From DASQZT01 sp963728965 (GTDB lineage: Bacteria; Acidobacteriota; Terriglobia; Bryobacterales; Bryobacteraceae): 64,000 nucleotides of DNA. Every line of letters begins with the position of its first letter. Within the stretch, counting starts at the first letter, position 1. A model generated the notes under the pieces. It was not told the origin of the DNA. It saw only the letters and a program-made list of their open reading frames with translations, and did no database searches. Positions 1-9,033 of the stretch are shown in pieces. The translations under genes and the position numbers were made by a program. The DNA lies in the NCBI GenBank assembly GCA_963728965.1, contig CAVSMH010000006.1:620001-684000 (forward strand), read 5' to 3'.

Positions 1-1
1 G

Positions 2-595
2 CCCGGCATTTTCATCGTGGCCGGGAAAGGCGTCGATCCACCCTCGGCCGGGTCCGACGGATCGACCGTGAACCACTTCGGGTTTCTGGTGCCGAGCTAC
101 TCCGACATCAAGGCGAAGCTCGCCGCCTTGGACCTCCCGCTATTCATGGACAATCCCAACAACAGGCAGGTGATCGCCGTCTTCCCGGACAAGATCCGCG
201 TCGAGTTTACGGAGGATGCCGGGGTGCAATGCCCGGTGTTCCACCACGTCCACCTCTCCTCCGCCGCTCCGGAGAAGCTGCGCGACTGGTATGTGAGGAC
301 GTTTGGCGCCCGGGCCGGAACCCGCGGTGCGTTCCTGGCTGCGATGATCCCCGGGGGGGAAGTGGATTTCCGCAAGGCGCCAGGTCCGCAGGCGCCCACC
401 AAGGGGCGCGCCCTCGACCACATCGGTTTCGAAGTGCGGAACCTGGCAGCCTTCTGCCGCAAGCTACAGGCAGATGGCATCGCGTTCGACCTCACCTATC
501 GCGAGTTGCCGCAACTGGGCGGCCTGAAGATCGCCTTCCTGACAGACCCCGAGGGGACCCGCATCGAGCTCACCGAGGGCCTCGGGTCGCACTGA
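2..595 (+). CDS. VOC (glyoxalase/bleomycin-resistance-type) family protein, 5' truncated
   Basis: The frame is open through the left edge of the window (upstream residues read PGIFIV before the GTG at 17), so the true start is outside. Two beta-alpha-beta-beta-beta modules typical of the vicinal oxygen chelate fold can be seen: one starting at VNHFGFLVP and one at LDHIGFEVRN, ending with a DPEGTRIELTEG motif near the C-terminus, the usual place of a metal-binding Glu. A C-terminal module ending in 'DPEGTRIEL' is typical of the family. Substrate cannot be told; exported VOC proteins of this kind are common in Acidobacteriota, but the N-terminus is not visible here. The following 160 bases hold no gene I can support. 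Confidence 0.8.
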   Translation, partial: PGIFIVAGKGVDPPSAGSDGSTVNHFGFLVPSYSDIKAKLAALDLPLFMDNPNNRQVIAVFPDKIRVEFTEDAGVQCPVFHHVHLSSAAPEKLRDWYVRTFGARAGTRGAFLAAMIPGGEVDFRKAPGPQAPTKGRALDHIGFEVRNLAAFCRKLQADGIAFDLTYRELPQLGGLKIAFLTDPEGTRIELTEGLGSH

Positions 596-757
596 AGGCG
601 CGTTCGTTTTTGTGGTTTGTTGGTAATGGGCTCCCGCCCGTGAAAGCCCATGAAAAACCTCCGGCATTTGCTCGATGTTTTCGCTCCTGTCAAGGCCGGG
701 ACGAGACTGACGCTCTACTCGTGCCACGTACCTTCACGCGAAGCGCTAGAATAATGT

Positions 758-2799
758 GTGGAAACGTACATGGGAGCAAACCCGCAGCAACCACTCCGTC
801 CGCACTGGCGGGTACGTTTCGCCCGCGCCGTTCGGGACGCAAAAATCGAAATCATCGGTCAAGACGACCTCAAGAACGAGCCCCACGCCGATGCTCTAAT
901 TGCTGTCCTGGAATCCTATGGAGGCTCCCGAAAGGGATTCGTCTACGTCGAGCCGTACGTAGCGAAGAAGTCGATTCGACCGCACGATATCCTGCTGTGT
1001 CACCCGGATATCGGAGTTTTGGTAATTGAAGTAAAGGGACACGGAATCGATGACATCGTTAGAGTCGCCGCCGGTCATCTGTTCCTCAAAACAGGAGGCG
1101 TGTCCAAGAACGCGTTTCAGCAAGTCCAGGCGAACGTGTTCGACGTGAAGTCCGCAGTCGAAAAGGCGGGCGGCTTCCGGTCCACGTCTCCCATTTTCAC
1201 GTTTGCCATCGCACTCCCAAGGGTCTCTGAACGAGAGTGGTTCGCCAGAGGGTACGATCAGTGTCTCGATCGTTCCGTCCTCCTTCTGAAGGATGACCTG
1301 GAGAATCGGCACCGATTGCAGGCCCGTTTCAGCCACCTTGTCAAGGAGCAACTATCGAGACAGCATCGGTCGGCGCCGATCGATGACGAACACTTTGATC
1401 GAGTGCGGAGTGTCTTTGGTGACTCCGCCGTCATCAACACAACGAGAGCGCCGAGGCAGATCCCGGTCGAGGAAAACAGCATTGGCGGCATGATCGAGGA
1501 GGCCGAAAGCGCTGAGAAGAACCTGTCGCAGGAACAGCAGGAGCTGTCCCGATTGCCGGTCGGCGGGCACCCTCGGGTCATTCGCGGCGTCGCCGGGAGT
1601 GGCAAGAGCGTGGTCCTCGCGAATATGGTGGTTCATTACGTTCGCCGCCGTTCGTCGGAGCTGTCCGAGAACGCCGACTCGAAGCCACCCCGCGTTGGCG
1701 TCGTATGCTTCAACAAGGCGCTCGTTCCGTTTCTGCTCGCGAGGATCGGAGATGGCTTTGGGGACGACTTTGATGGGGCGAAGGAATGCCTGACAATCTC
1801 CCATTTTGAACGCCTGTTACGAGGACTTCCGCTTCCGTACGTAAGTTTTGACCAGGCCAGCGAGACGGATAGGGCGACCTACTATCGCTCGCGATTGGCA
1901 GACCTTCGGCAGCGCGATGCCACGAAGTACAATGCCGTGCTCTTTGATGCCATTTTTTTGGATGAGGGGCAAGACTTCGTGCCAGAGGAACATCAGCTCT
2001 TGCTCGACCTCGTCCGGCCGGAACCAACCACCTCGGAAAGGCCGTTAATTATCTTTTATGACAATGCTCAGAATGTGTATGCGCGCCCCCAACCGATATG
2101 GTTGAATATCGGTATCGACGTCGCGCGCGGTGACAGAAGCAGAGTGATGAAACAGTGCTTTCGCAATAGCCGCCAAATCCTGGAGGTGGCCTTCAACATC
2201 CTTTACGGAAGCCAGGCGAATTCGCCCGTTCGGACGCGCACTTTCCTAGACCTCCAGACGCTCCGCGTTGATCACCGAAACCGCTGGTTATGTCAAAGTG
2301 CACTTCGCAGAACGTGAGGGGGCGGATCCGATAATCAAATCGTTTTCATCACAGTCTGAGAAACTGACGTGGATCGCTGAGGAAATCAGGCGGCTCGTCG
2401 TGGAGGAGTATGTTCGAACGAGTGACATTGTCGTTCTCTTCCGATCAGACTACGGGTTCAAAGAATTGCCGACGCTCGTTACGGAGAAGCTTGGCCCGGA
2501 GAACATCAAGGGCTTCCTGCGTGTGTATTATAATTCTCCCGACAAGGATTCGTACCTTCTTCCGCGACGACCACCTGACACTGTCCACAATCGCAAGCGC
2601 GAAGGGCTACGATGCTCCTATCGTTTTCCTGGCTGACGTGGATCGATTTGAGGGAACGGCGAAAGATCGCGCGCTTTTCTACGTAGGCGCGACCCGCGCG
2701 AAACACCTGTTGTACCTCCTCGGGGTACAACAACGGGGACAAGAAACATTGCTTGATGAAGCTCGGCGTGTTCAGAAGGCAATAGAAGCTTCGGCGTAG
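758..2799 (+). pseudogene. NERD-domain UvrD/DUF2075-like helicase, two frameshifts
   Basis: The first frame (GTG 758, or ATG 770) encodes an N-terminal nuclease-related NERD-like region (about residues 55-150, with DILLCHPDIGVLVIEVKG carrying the D...ExK pattern of PD-(D/E)XK-like folds) and then a superfamily 1 helicase core: Walker A GVAGSGKSVVLA near residue 280 and motif II IFLDEGQDF near 405. The frame breaks near 2255-2275; homology continues in the next frame (ETAGYVKVHFAEREG...) and breaks again near 2540-2575, after which the helicase end is read: TLSTIASAKGYDAP (motif V region) and ALFYVGATRAK (motif VI). Both shifts move the frame by +1. Joined, the product would be about 680 residues, normal for this family. 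Either real decay or two indel errors. NERD helicases sometimes sit in defence contexts, but nothing beside this gene supports that here. Confidence 0.72.
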
Positions 2800-3090
2800 C
2801 TCGGACCGCCAGTTACCCGAGGCGATCGGGCAATACGTTGCTGCCGGCCGAAGTGTTCTTCCCCTCCCTTTACACTTTTCGGCCTCTCCCGTATATTTGC
2901 ATTGAAAGCTCGGTTCGACCAGGCGAGCGCAGGGCGCACCCTCACCTCGCACGGCTTCGCTCGATGGAAGCAGCCAAGCGGTTGAAAGGGGCATCTGAAG
3001 GCGATCTGGCTATGGAAGGAACATGGTGGCGACCCTCGCCTCGCCGTTCAGTCGTAGCTGGAAGATGTTCCCGACTAACGAGGCTCCGCC

Positions 3091-3552
3091 TCAGACCGAC
3101 AAGGTGTATTTCCTTCGGACGGAAAGTCGGAGAGCAAAAGAGTTTTCTTTGCGTCTTGGCGTCTTTGCGTGAGATAGATTCGGCATTCCGTTGGCAATAC
3201 GCAGGATGCCGTCTTTGATGAGCGTGATGTTGAAATTAATCAGCGAGCCCAACCGATTGTCGGCTCGCGGGAGATGAGTCAGCAGTTGTTTCTTGTGAAC
3301 AGGCGCAACCGGCTCGACAGACTTGATCTCCACGATTACCTTGCCCTCGACGATAAGGTCTGCGCGGAACCCCATCTCGATTCGGGTGCGGTGATAAACC
3401 ACCGGAACCGGCTGCTGGCGGACCGTACGCAGACCTCGCTGTTCCAGTTCATAAGCGAGCAACACCCCATAGAGACTGACTCCAGCAAGCCCGGGCCAAT
3501 GCTGGTATGAGGAAAGCAGCACGATCTGCTTGGCCACCTCGTTCACTGTCAC
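3091..3552 (-). pseudogene. GxxExxY family protein (PD-(D/E)XK-like), degenerate motif
   Basis: Start ATG at 3552 (MTVNEVAKQIV). Family-typical segments are GFRADLIVEGKVIVEIKSVE with the D...E-x-K pattern, then VAPVHKKQLLTHL and LGSLINFNITLIKDGI. The name-giving GxxExxY segment is wrong in this frame (PGLAGVSLYG), but GPGLLESV is readable in an adjacent frame around 3475-3500, followed by an apparent extra TC; so two compensating indels seem to have scrambled the motif while keeping the frame open. The C-terminal tail SHAKTPRRKENSF is encoded by a 30-bp inverted repeat that also lies on the far side of the gene. Family members are small proteins of unknown function often scattered in repeats; likely inactive here. 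Confidence 0.7.
3143..3172 (+). repeat. Left inverted repeat flanking the GxxExxY gene
   Basis: The 30 bases from 3143 to 3172 (starting TTTTCTTTGCGTCTTGGCG) are the reverse complement of 3574-3603 at 27 of 30 positions. The left copy lies inside the 3' end of the gene and encodes its Arg/Lys-rich tail. Confidence 0.75.
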
Positions 3553-3573
3553 ACCACCTCAAAAGAAACAATC

Positions 3574-3603
3574 TCTAGCAAAGCCGCCAAGACGCAAAGA
3601 AAA
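3574..3603 (-). repeat. Right inverted repeat flanking the GxxExxY gene
   Basis: Partner of the repeat at 3143-3172; it lies 21 bases upstream of the gene's ATG. Mismatches to the partner are at three positions only. The pair encloses about 460 bp, just the one gene. Confidence 0.75.
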
Positions 3604-4066
3604 CCGTCCTCTGATCACTGCGACTTGAGGAATAATACCTGAGGCTCCGGGCTCCGTCATTGGACCGCGAAGCGGTAGTAGGTTTCGAGGGACCGGCGTC
3701 AACCGGAGCCGAGATGAGTCAAGGACGGACGATCAGCGTCGGCGTACGTGAGGACGGCTTCGCGAATTCGACGGCCAAATTTTACACATCATTGAGCTCA
3801 ATCGCCCGCGAGGTCAGGTCACAGGCCCGAAGTGGAACGGCTTCACGTTTTTCGGGCTGAACTCCCCGCGGGAGGCCCCGTTGCGCAACGGTAAACCACG
3901 CTCACGGCGGTGGAGGCGCCGCCAGCGCCCGCCAGGGTCGGCCGCTGGTGCGATCTACACGCACATCGACCGATGAGGGTCTGGAGCAGGCGTTTGAATT
4001 CCGTGGACACACAATATAAACCGATCGTCTGTCCCGCTGACGCCTTGGTATCATGGAATTCTCCCG
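3604..4066. other. Gene-free stretch upstream of valS
   Basis: About 460 bases between the right inverted repeat and valS. I see no convincing coding frame, RNA gene or strong hairpin. The valS promoter should lie in the last 100 bases, but no clear -35/-10 pair stands out. Confidence 0.4.
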
Positions 4067-6721
4067 ATGCCAATTGAAAAAGTGTATGAGCCCCGGCGTT
4101 TTGAGCCGCATTGGGCGCAATGGTGGATCGACTCCGGCATCTTCCGCGCCCCGAACAAGGCCTCCGCGCGGGTATTCTCGCTGGTCATTCCCCCGCCCAA
4201 TGTCACCGGCTCGCTTCACATCGGGCATATGCTCGAGCACACCGAAATCGATGTCACCATTCGTTGGCGCCGCATGAGCGGGGCCAACACGCTGTGGCTG
4301 CCGGGCACGGATCATGCCGGCATCGCTACCCAGATGGTGGTGGCCCGCAAACTGGCCGAGGAGGGCATCCAATACCGCGACCTCGGCCGCGACGAGTTCG
4401 AGCGCCGCGTCTGGGAATGGAAACGGCAGTACGGCGATACCATCAAGCACCAGATGATCCAGTTGGGCGCAAGCTGCGACTGGAGCCGCGAGCGCTTCAC
4501 ACTCGACCCCGGGCTGTCCAGCGCGGTTCGCGAGGTGTTCGTCCGCCTGTACGAAAAAGGCCTGATCTATCGCGGCGAATACATGGTCAACTGGTGCCCC
4601 GGCTGCCACACGGCGATTTCCGATCTGGAAGTGGCCCACACCGATACCCAGGGGCACATGTGGCACATCCGCTATCCCGTGAACGGTATGCCCGAACGGT
4701 TCGTCACGGTGGCCACTACCCGGCCCGAAACGATGCTCGGCGACACGGCGGTGGCGCTCAATCCCAAGGACCCGCGGTACCTGCATCTGCACGGCAAGAC
4801 GGTGCAGCTTCCGCTGATGGACCGCGAGATCCCGGTGATTCTGGACGATCTTGCCGACCCGGAGTTCGGCACCGGCGTGGTCAAAGTCACCCCGGCCCAC
4901 GACCCCAACGATTTTGAAGCGGGGCGCCGGCACAATCTACCCAAAATCCAGGTCATCGACGAAAACGGCAGCATGACCGCCGCCGCGGGCCGCTACGCTG
5001 GACTGGACCTGTTCGAGGCGCGGCGCCGCGTGATCGCCGACCTGGAAGCCGAGGGACTTCTGGCTGCTACCGAGCCCTACGCCCTCAGCATCGGCAAGTG
5101 CCAGCGCTGCAAGACCGTGGTCGAGCCGCTGATCTCCACGCAGTGGTTCGTCCAGACCAAGCCGCTGGCCGAGAAGGCGATCGAGGCAGTCGAGTCGGGC
5201 CGCATCGAATTCATTCCGGGCAACTGGAGCAAAACGTATTTCGAGTGGATGTACAACATCCGCGACTGGTGCATCTCCCGCCAGCTCTGGTGGGGCCACC
5301 GGATCCCGGCGTGGCATTGCCAGGAATGCCATGAGATCGTGGTGGCGCGCGAGACGCCCTCCACCTGCCCGCGCTGCGGCTCCGGCACACTGGTACAGGA
5401 TTCCGACGTTCTCGACACCTGGTTCAGTTCCGGCCTCTGGCCATTCTCGACGCTCGGCTGGCCGGAGCAGACCGAGGACCTGCGGACGTTCTATCCAACG
5501 TCCCTGCTCATCACCGGCTTCGACATCCTCTTCTTCTGGGTGGCCCGCATGGTGATGCTGGGTATCGAATTCATGGGAGACGTTCCGTTCCGCCAGGTCT
5601 ATATTCACGGCCTGGTGCGCGATGCCGAACGGCAGAAGATGTCGAAGACACGCGGCAACGTGGTGGACCCGCTGGTGGTCACCGAGAAGTATGGCACCGA
5701 TGCGGTCCGCATGGCGCTGCTCCAGGGCGCCGCGCCGGGCACCGATATCGTGCTTACCGAAGAGCGCATGGAAAGCTCGCGCGCCTTTGCCAACAAGATC
5801 TGGAACGCGTCGCGGTTTCTCTTTCTCAACATGGAGCGCTCCGGCGTCGCACCCTGGGTTCCCGCCACCCTGGAGCAGTTTCAGCCCGAGGCCGATCCGG
5901 TCACACTCGAAGTGCGTATCGAGGACCGCTGGATTTTCAGCCGCCTGAACAACTGCGCCGAACAGGTGAACCGCGCCATCCTGAATTATCGCTACCACGA
6001 AGCCGCGCAAGTGCTCTGGCACTTTTTCTGGCACGAGTTCTGCGATTGGTATCTCGAGCTCAAGAAGCTGCACTTTCAGGAGAACTCGGGTCTTACACCG
6101 GGTTGGCGCAATACCCTGGCGGCGTTTGAAACCGCGCTGCGCCTGCTGCATCCCGCCATGCCTTTCCTGACCGAGGAGTTGTGGCAGCGGCTGGCAACCG
6201 ACCGGTCCATCCGGCCGCAATCGATTGCCCTGGCTGCCTATCCGCAGTACCGGCAGGAGATCACCGATCACGAAGCCGAGCGCGAAGTAGGCGTTCTTCA
6301 GGAAATCGTGACGCTGGCCCGCACTCTTCGTACCGAGGCGAAGCTCGATCCGAAGCAACTGCTCCATGGCACGCTGTACTCCCGCAACTCGGGGCTCGAA
6401 GTGGCCCAGCGTCATGCCCCCGCGATTCAGAAGCTTGCCAACGTGAAGCTGGAGTTCAAAGCCGAAGCCGCACCCAAAGCGCCGGCGATTCTCTCCACTC
6501 CGCAATTCGACCTGGTGCTCGAGCTGCCCCAAGGCCAGGAGGAGGCGCAGCGCAAACGGATCGAGAAAGAGCGCGAACAGCTCCTGAAGAACATCGCTAA
6601 TTCCCGGCGGCAGCTGGGAGACGAAAAGTTTCTGGCGAAGGCCCCGCCCCCGGTGGTGGAGTCGATCCGCCGGAAGCTGTCCGATTATGAAGCGCAGCTC
6701 GCGAAAATCGGCGCGGTATGA
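4067..6721 (+). CDS. valS: Valyl-tRNA synthetase
   Basis: Charges tRNA-Val with valine in the cytoplasm. The 884-residue product has all class Ia landmarks: the HIGH motif inside PPPNVTGSLHIGHML (HIGH at residues 51-54), a CP1 editing domain (about 190-340, including TTRPETMLGDTAVALNP), the GFDILFFWVARMVMLG segment, KMSK at 524-527 (QKMSKTRGNVVDPL), an anticodon-binding domain (about 620-760) and a C-terminal coiled-coil arm rich in Glu/Lys (about 815-884) as in bacterial ValS. Length is normal. ATG at 4067 is taken because family N-termini begin about ten residues before a YEPxxFE/W-type segment, as here. First gene of an operon; its stop overlaps the nadC start by four bases. Confidence 0.97.
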   Translation: MPIEKVYEPRRFEPHWAQWWIDSGIFRAPNKASARVFSLVIPPPNVTGSLHIGHMLEHTEIDVTIRWRRMSGANTLWLPGTDHAGIATQMVVARKLAEEGIQYRDLGRDEFERRVWEWKRQYGDTIKHQMIQLGASCDWSRERFTLDPGLSSAVREVFVRLYEKGLIYRGEYMVNWCPGCHTAISDLEVAHTDTQGHMWHIRYPVNGMPERFVTVATTRPETMLGDTAVALNPKDPRYLHLHGKTVQLPLMDREIPVILDDLADPEFGTGVVKVTPAHDPNDFEAGRRHNLPKIQVIDENGSMTAAAGRYAGLDLFEARRRVIADLEAEGLLAATEPYALSIGKCQRCKTVVEPLISTQWFVQTKPLAEKAIEAVESGRIEFIPGNWSKTYFEWMYNIRDWCISRQLWWGHRIPAWHCQECHEIVVARETPSTCPRCGSGTLVQDSDVLDTWFSSGLWPFSTLGWPEQTEDLRTFYPTSLLITGFDILFFWVARMVMLGIEFMGDVPFRQVYIHGLVRDAERQKMSKTRGNVVDPLVVTEKYGTDAVRMALLQGAAPGTDIVLTEERMESSRAFANKIWNASRFLFLNMERSGVAPWVPATLEQFQPEADPVTLEVRIEDRWIFSRLNNCAEQVNRAILNYRYHEAAQVLWHFFWHEFCDWYLELKKLHFQENSGLTPGWRNTLAAFETALRLLHPAMPFLTEELWQRLATDRSIRPQSIALAAYPQYRQEITDHEAEREVGVLQEIVTLARTLRTEAKLDPKQLLHGTLYSRNSGLEVAQRHAPAIQKLANVKLEFKAEAAPKAPAILSTPQFDLVLELPQGQEEAQRKRIEKEREQLLKNIANSRRQLGDEKFLAKAPPPVVESIRRKLSDYEAQLAKIGAV

Positions 6722-7569
6722 CCGAAATCCTGCGGCTCGCACTCGCTGAAGACATCGGAGCGGGCGACGTTACGACCCGTGCCTGCGTGCCCGAAACCCA
6801 ACTTGCCACGGGCTGTTTTCTGGCACGCGAGCCGTTGATTGCCGCGGGCCTCGATCTTCTGCCGGAGCTCTACAGCGATCATGCGAACATGTACTACTCT
6901 TCGGCTTCGTGGGGCAGGCCGGCGCTGGCAGTGGTCAGCCGGTTCCGGAAGCGTGACGGCGAGGCGTGCGCCTCCGGGGAAGCGTTGGCCGAAGTAGCCG
7001 GCTCTGCCCATGCCCTGCTCGAATGTGAGCGGGTGGCGCTGAATTTCCTCCAGCGCCTGAGCGGTATCGCGACCCTGGCCCGCCGCTTCGCGGATGCGGT
7101 AGCCGGAACGGGATGCCGTGTGCTCGACACGCGCAAGACCACGCCGGGCCTGCGCGCGCTCGAGAAGAAGGCCGCGGCGGCCGGCGGTGTGACCAATCAT
7201 CGCATGGGCCTCTACGATGCCATTCTCATCAAGAACAACCACATTGCCGCCGCCGGCGGTGTGCGACCCGCCATCGAGCGTGCCGGCGCACTCGGTCTGC
7301 CCGTGGAAATCGAGGTCCGCACCCGCGCGGAACTGGAGGAGGCGCTGAGCGCCGGGGCCAATCACCTGCTGCTCGACAACCTCGCGCCCGCCGAGGCCGC
7401 GGAGTGGATCCGCTTCATCGCCGGCCGCGCCCGGGTGGAACTCTCCGGGAACATCACCTTGGACAACGTGCGTGACTACGCCGAAACCGGCGCCGATTTC
7501 GTGTCCTCCGGAGCGATTACCCACTCCGCGCGCGCGGTGGACATTTCCTTCCGGCTGGAGCTGGCGTGA
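6718..7569 (+). CDS. nadC: Nicotinate-nucleotide pyrophosphorylase (carboxylating)
   Basis: Converts quinolinate and PRPP to nicotinate mononucleotide, CO2 and PPi in de novo NAD synthesis. 283 residues, normal length. Visible landmarks: LAEDIGAGDVTT at the N-terminus, ERVALNFLQRLSGIAT, the substrate-binding DTRKTTPGLRALEKKA segment, NHRMGLYDAILIKNNHI, and the C-terminal LLLDN and ELSGNI strands of the TIM-barrel domain. Residues 58-80 (after the ELYSD) read DHANMYYSSASWGRPALAVV; the usual family form here is less aromatic, a minor oddity. The ATG overlaps the valS stop (ATGA) and the end overlaps the birA GTG start, so it is translationally coupled on both sides. No nadA or nadB is in the window. 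Confidence 0.95.
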   Translation: MTEILRLALAEDIGAGDVTTRACVPETQLATGCFLAREPLIAAGLDLLPELYSDHANMYYSSASWGRPALAVVSRFRKRDGEACASGEALAEVAGSAHALLECERVALNFLQRLSGIATLARRFADAVAGTGCRVLDTRKTTPGLRALEKKAAAAGGVTNHRMGLYDAILIKNNHIAAAGGVRPAIERAGALGLPVEIEVRTRAELEEALSAGANHLLLDNLAPAEAAEWIRFIAGRARVELSGNITLDNVRDYAETGADFVSSGAITHSARAVDISFRLELA

Positions 7570-8279
7570 GCCTCGATATCGCCCAAATCCGCAGCGCCGT
7601 CGCGCGCCCCATCCACTATTACCCCAGCATCGACTCCACCATGCACGCGGCGGCACGGTGTGATTTGGGCACGGTGGTTCTGGCCGGCGAGCAGACGGCC
7701 GGCCAAGGCCGTCACGGCCACACCTGGCACTCCGAGCCCGGCGCCGGCATCTACTGCTCCATCGTTCTCGAACCGACTCCCCTGCTCACCCTGGCGCTGG
7801 GCGTGGCGACCGCCGAGGCCATCGCCAATGTCACCGGGCTGGCGTGCGACATCCGCTGGCCGAATGACGTGATGCTCGGCGAAAGGAAGGTAGCCGGCAT
7901 TCTGGTGCAGCTTGCCGACACCAAAGCCCTCGCCGGCATCGGCATCAATGTCAACCACACCGCGTTCCCGGAAGAGCTCGGCGGCCTGGCCACTTCGCTC
8001 CGGCTGCATCTGCCCGGGCCGATCTCTCGCGAGCCGCTCATCGTCGAACTTCTGCGATCGGTGGACTCCCTGGTGAGGCAGCCGCCCGAAACCATCCTGC
8101 GCCTCTTTGCCCATGCCTCGAGTTATGCCTCGGGCCGCCGCGTGTTGGTCCGCCAGCCGGATGGTGTCGTGGAAGGGGTGACCGGCGGCCTCGATTCATC
8201 CGGGTTCCTGATTGTGCGCAAGGACGACGGAACCGATACCCTGATTGTTGCAGGAGGCGTTCGTGCTGCTGGCTCTTGA
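7566..8279 (+). CDS. birA: Biotin--[acetyl-CoA-carboxylase] ligase, monofunctional
   Basis: Attaches biotin to the biotin carboxyl carrier protein. 237 residues, without the N-terminal helix-turn-helix of the bifunctional BirA repressor, so it should act only as ligase (group I). Landmarks: STMHAAARC, the biotin/ATP loop EQTAGQGRHGHTWHS, GIYCSIVLEP, IRWPNDVMLGERKVAGIL with the catalytic-region Lys, and GIGINVNHT. The C-terminal small domain (VTGGLDSSGFLIVR) is present. The GTG at 7566 overlaps the nadC stop by four bases; the 3' end overlaps coaX by 17 bases. Position between nadC and coaX fits a cofactor operon (NAD, biotinylation, CoA). Confidence 0.93.
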   Translation: MSLDIAQIRSAVARPIHYYPSIDSTMHAAARCDLGTVVLAGEQTAGQGRHGHTWHSEPGAGIYCSIVLEPTPLLTLALGVATAEAIANVTGLACDIRWPNDVMLGERKVAGILVQLADTKALAGIGINVNHTAFPEELGGLATSLRLHLPGPISREPLIVELLRSVDSLVRQPPETILRLFAHASSYASGRRVLVRQPDGVVEGVTGGLDSSGFLIVRKDDGTDTLIVAGGVRAAGS

Positions 8280-9033
8280 TGCAGGCAACAGCAACATCAC
8301 GATAGGCGCTTTTGAAGACCGCAGCCTGGTGTGCCAGTGGCGCTTGCGCACGGTGCACGAGCAGACCGCCGATGAGTGGGGCATTCTGCTGCGCAACCTG
8401 TTTTCACCGGCGGGCCTGGACATCGCGACGGTGGACGGCATCATCATCTCCAGCGTGGTGCCGCCCATCGACTCCACCCTGGCCTTCATGGCGCAGCGCT
8501 ATTTCCACACCGAGGCCCTCTTCGTAGGCCCGCGCACCGACCTGGGGCTCACCATCCGCTACGACAACCCCAACGAGGTCGGCGCCGACCGCCTCGTCAA
8601 CGGCGTCGCCGGGTTCTACAAGTACGGCGGCCCGTGCGTCATCGTGGACCTCGGCACCACCATCAACTTCGATGTCATTTCCAGGGACGCGGAATACCTC
8701 GGCGGCGCCATCGCCGTAGGAATCGGCATCGCCATCGAGGCGTTGTTCCGGAAGACGGCGCGGCTGCCGCAGGTGGACTTCCGCCCGCCCAGGGACGTGG
8801 TGGGTACCAACACTGTGGCCAGCATGCAGTCCGGCCTCTACTTCGGCGCCATCGGTATGATCGACGGCATCGTCGAGCGCGTGATTCAAAAACTCGGCCC
8901 GGAAACCAAGGCCATCGCCACCGGCGGCCAGGCCCACATGATCGCCGGCGGCTCGCGCTACCTCAAAACAGTCGACGAGCACCTCACGCTCGAAGGTCTC
9001 CAGATGATATGGGAACGGAACCGGCTCCGCTAA
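8263..9033 (+). CDS. coaX: Type III pantothenate kinase
   Basis: First step of CoA synthesis, ATP-dependent phosphorylation of pantothenate. The ASKHA-fold motifs are present: LLALDAGNSNITIG at the N-terminus, GADRLVNGVAGFYKYG, DLGTTINFDVIS (second phosphate-binding motif) and YLGGAIAVGIGIAIEALFRKTARLP. I take the GTG at 8263 as start because AGGAGG lies at 8252-8257, five bases upstream, and because the product then begins directly at the first strand, as usual; a TTG at 8245 would add six residues and place the Shine-Dalgarno inside the gene. 256 residues, normal length. Overlaps birA by 17 bases and the next gene by 25 bases. Confidence 0.94.
   Translation: MLLALDAGNSNITIGAFEDRSLVCQWRLRTVHEQTADEWGILLRNLFSPAGLDIATVDGIIISSVVPPIDSTLAFMAQRYFHTEALFVGPRTDLGLTIRYDNPNEVGADRLVNGVAGFYKYGGPCVIVDLGTTINFDVISRDAEYLGGAIAVGIGIAIEALFRKTARLPQVDFRPPRDVVGTNTVASMQSGLYFGAIGMIDGIVERVIQKLGPETKAIATGGQAHMIAGGSRYLKTVDEHLTLEGLQMIWERNRLR

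Noticed and set aside
3660..3860. 66-residue frame upstream of valS
   Set aside because: No ribosome site, no recognisable motif, ordinary-length chance frame.
4937..6742. Long open frame antisense to valS
   Set aside because: Low-complexity, Arg/Gly/His-rich shadow typical of high-GC genes; no domain recognisable.
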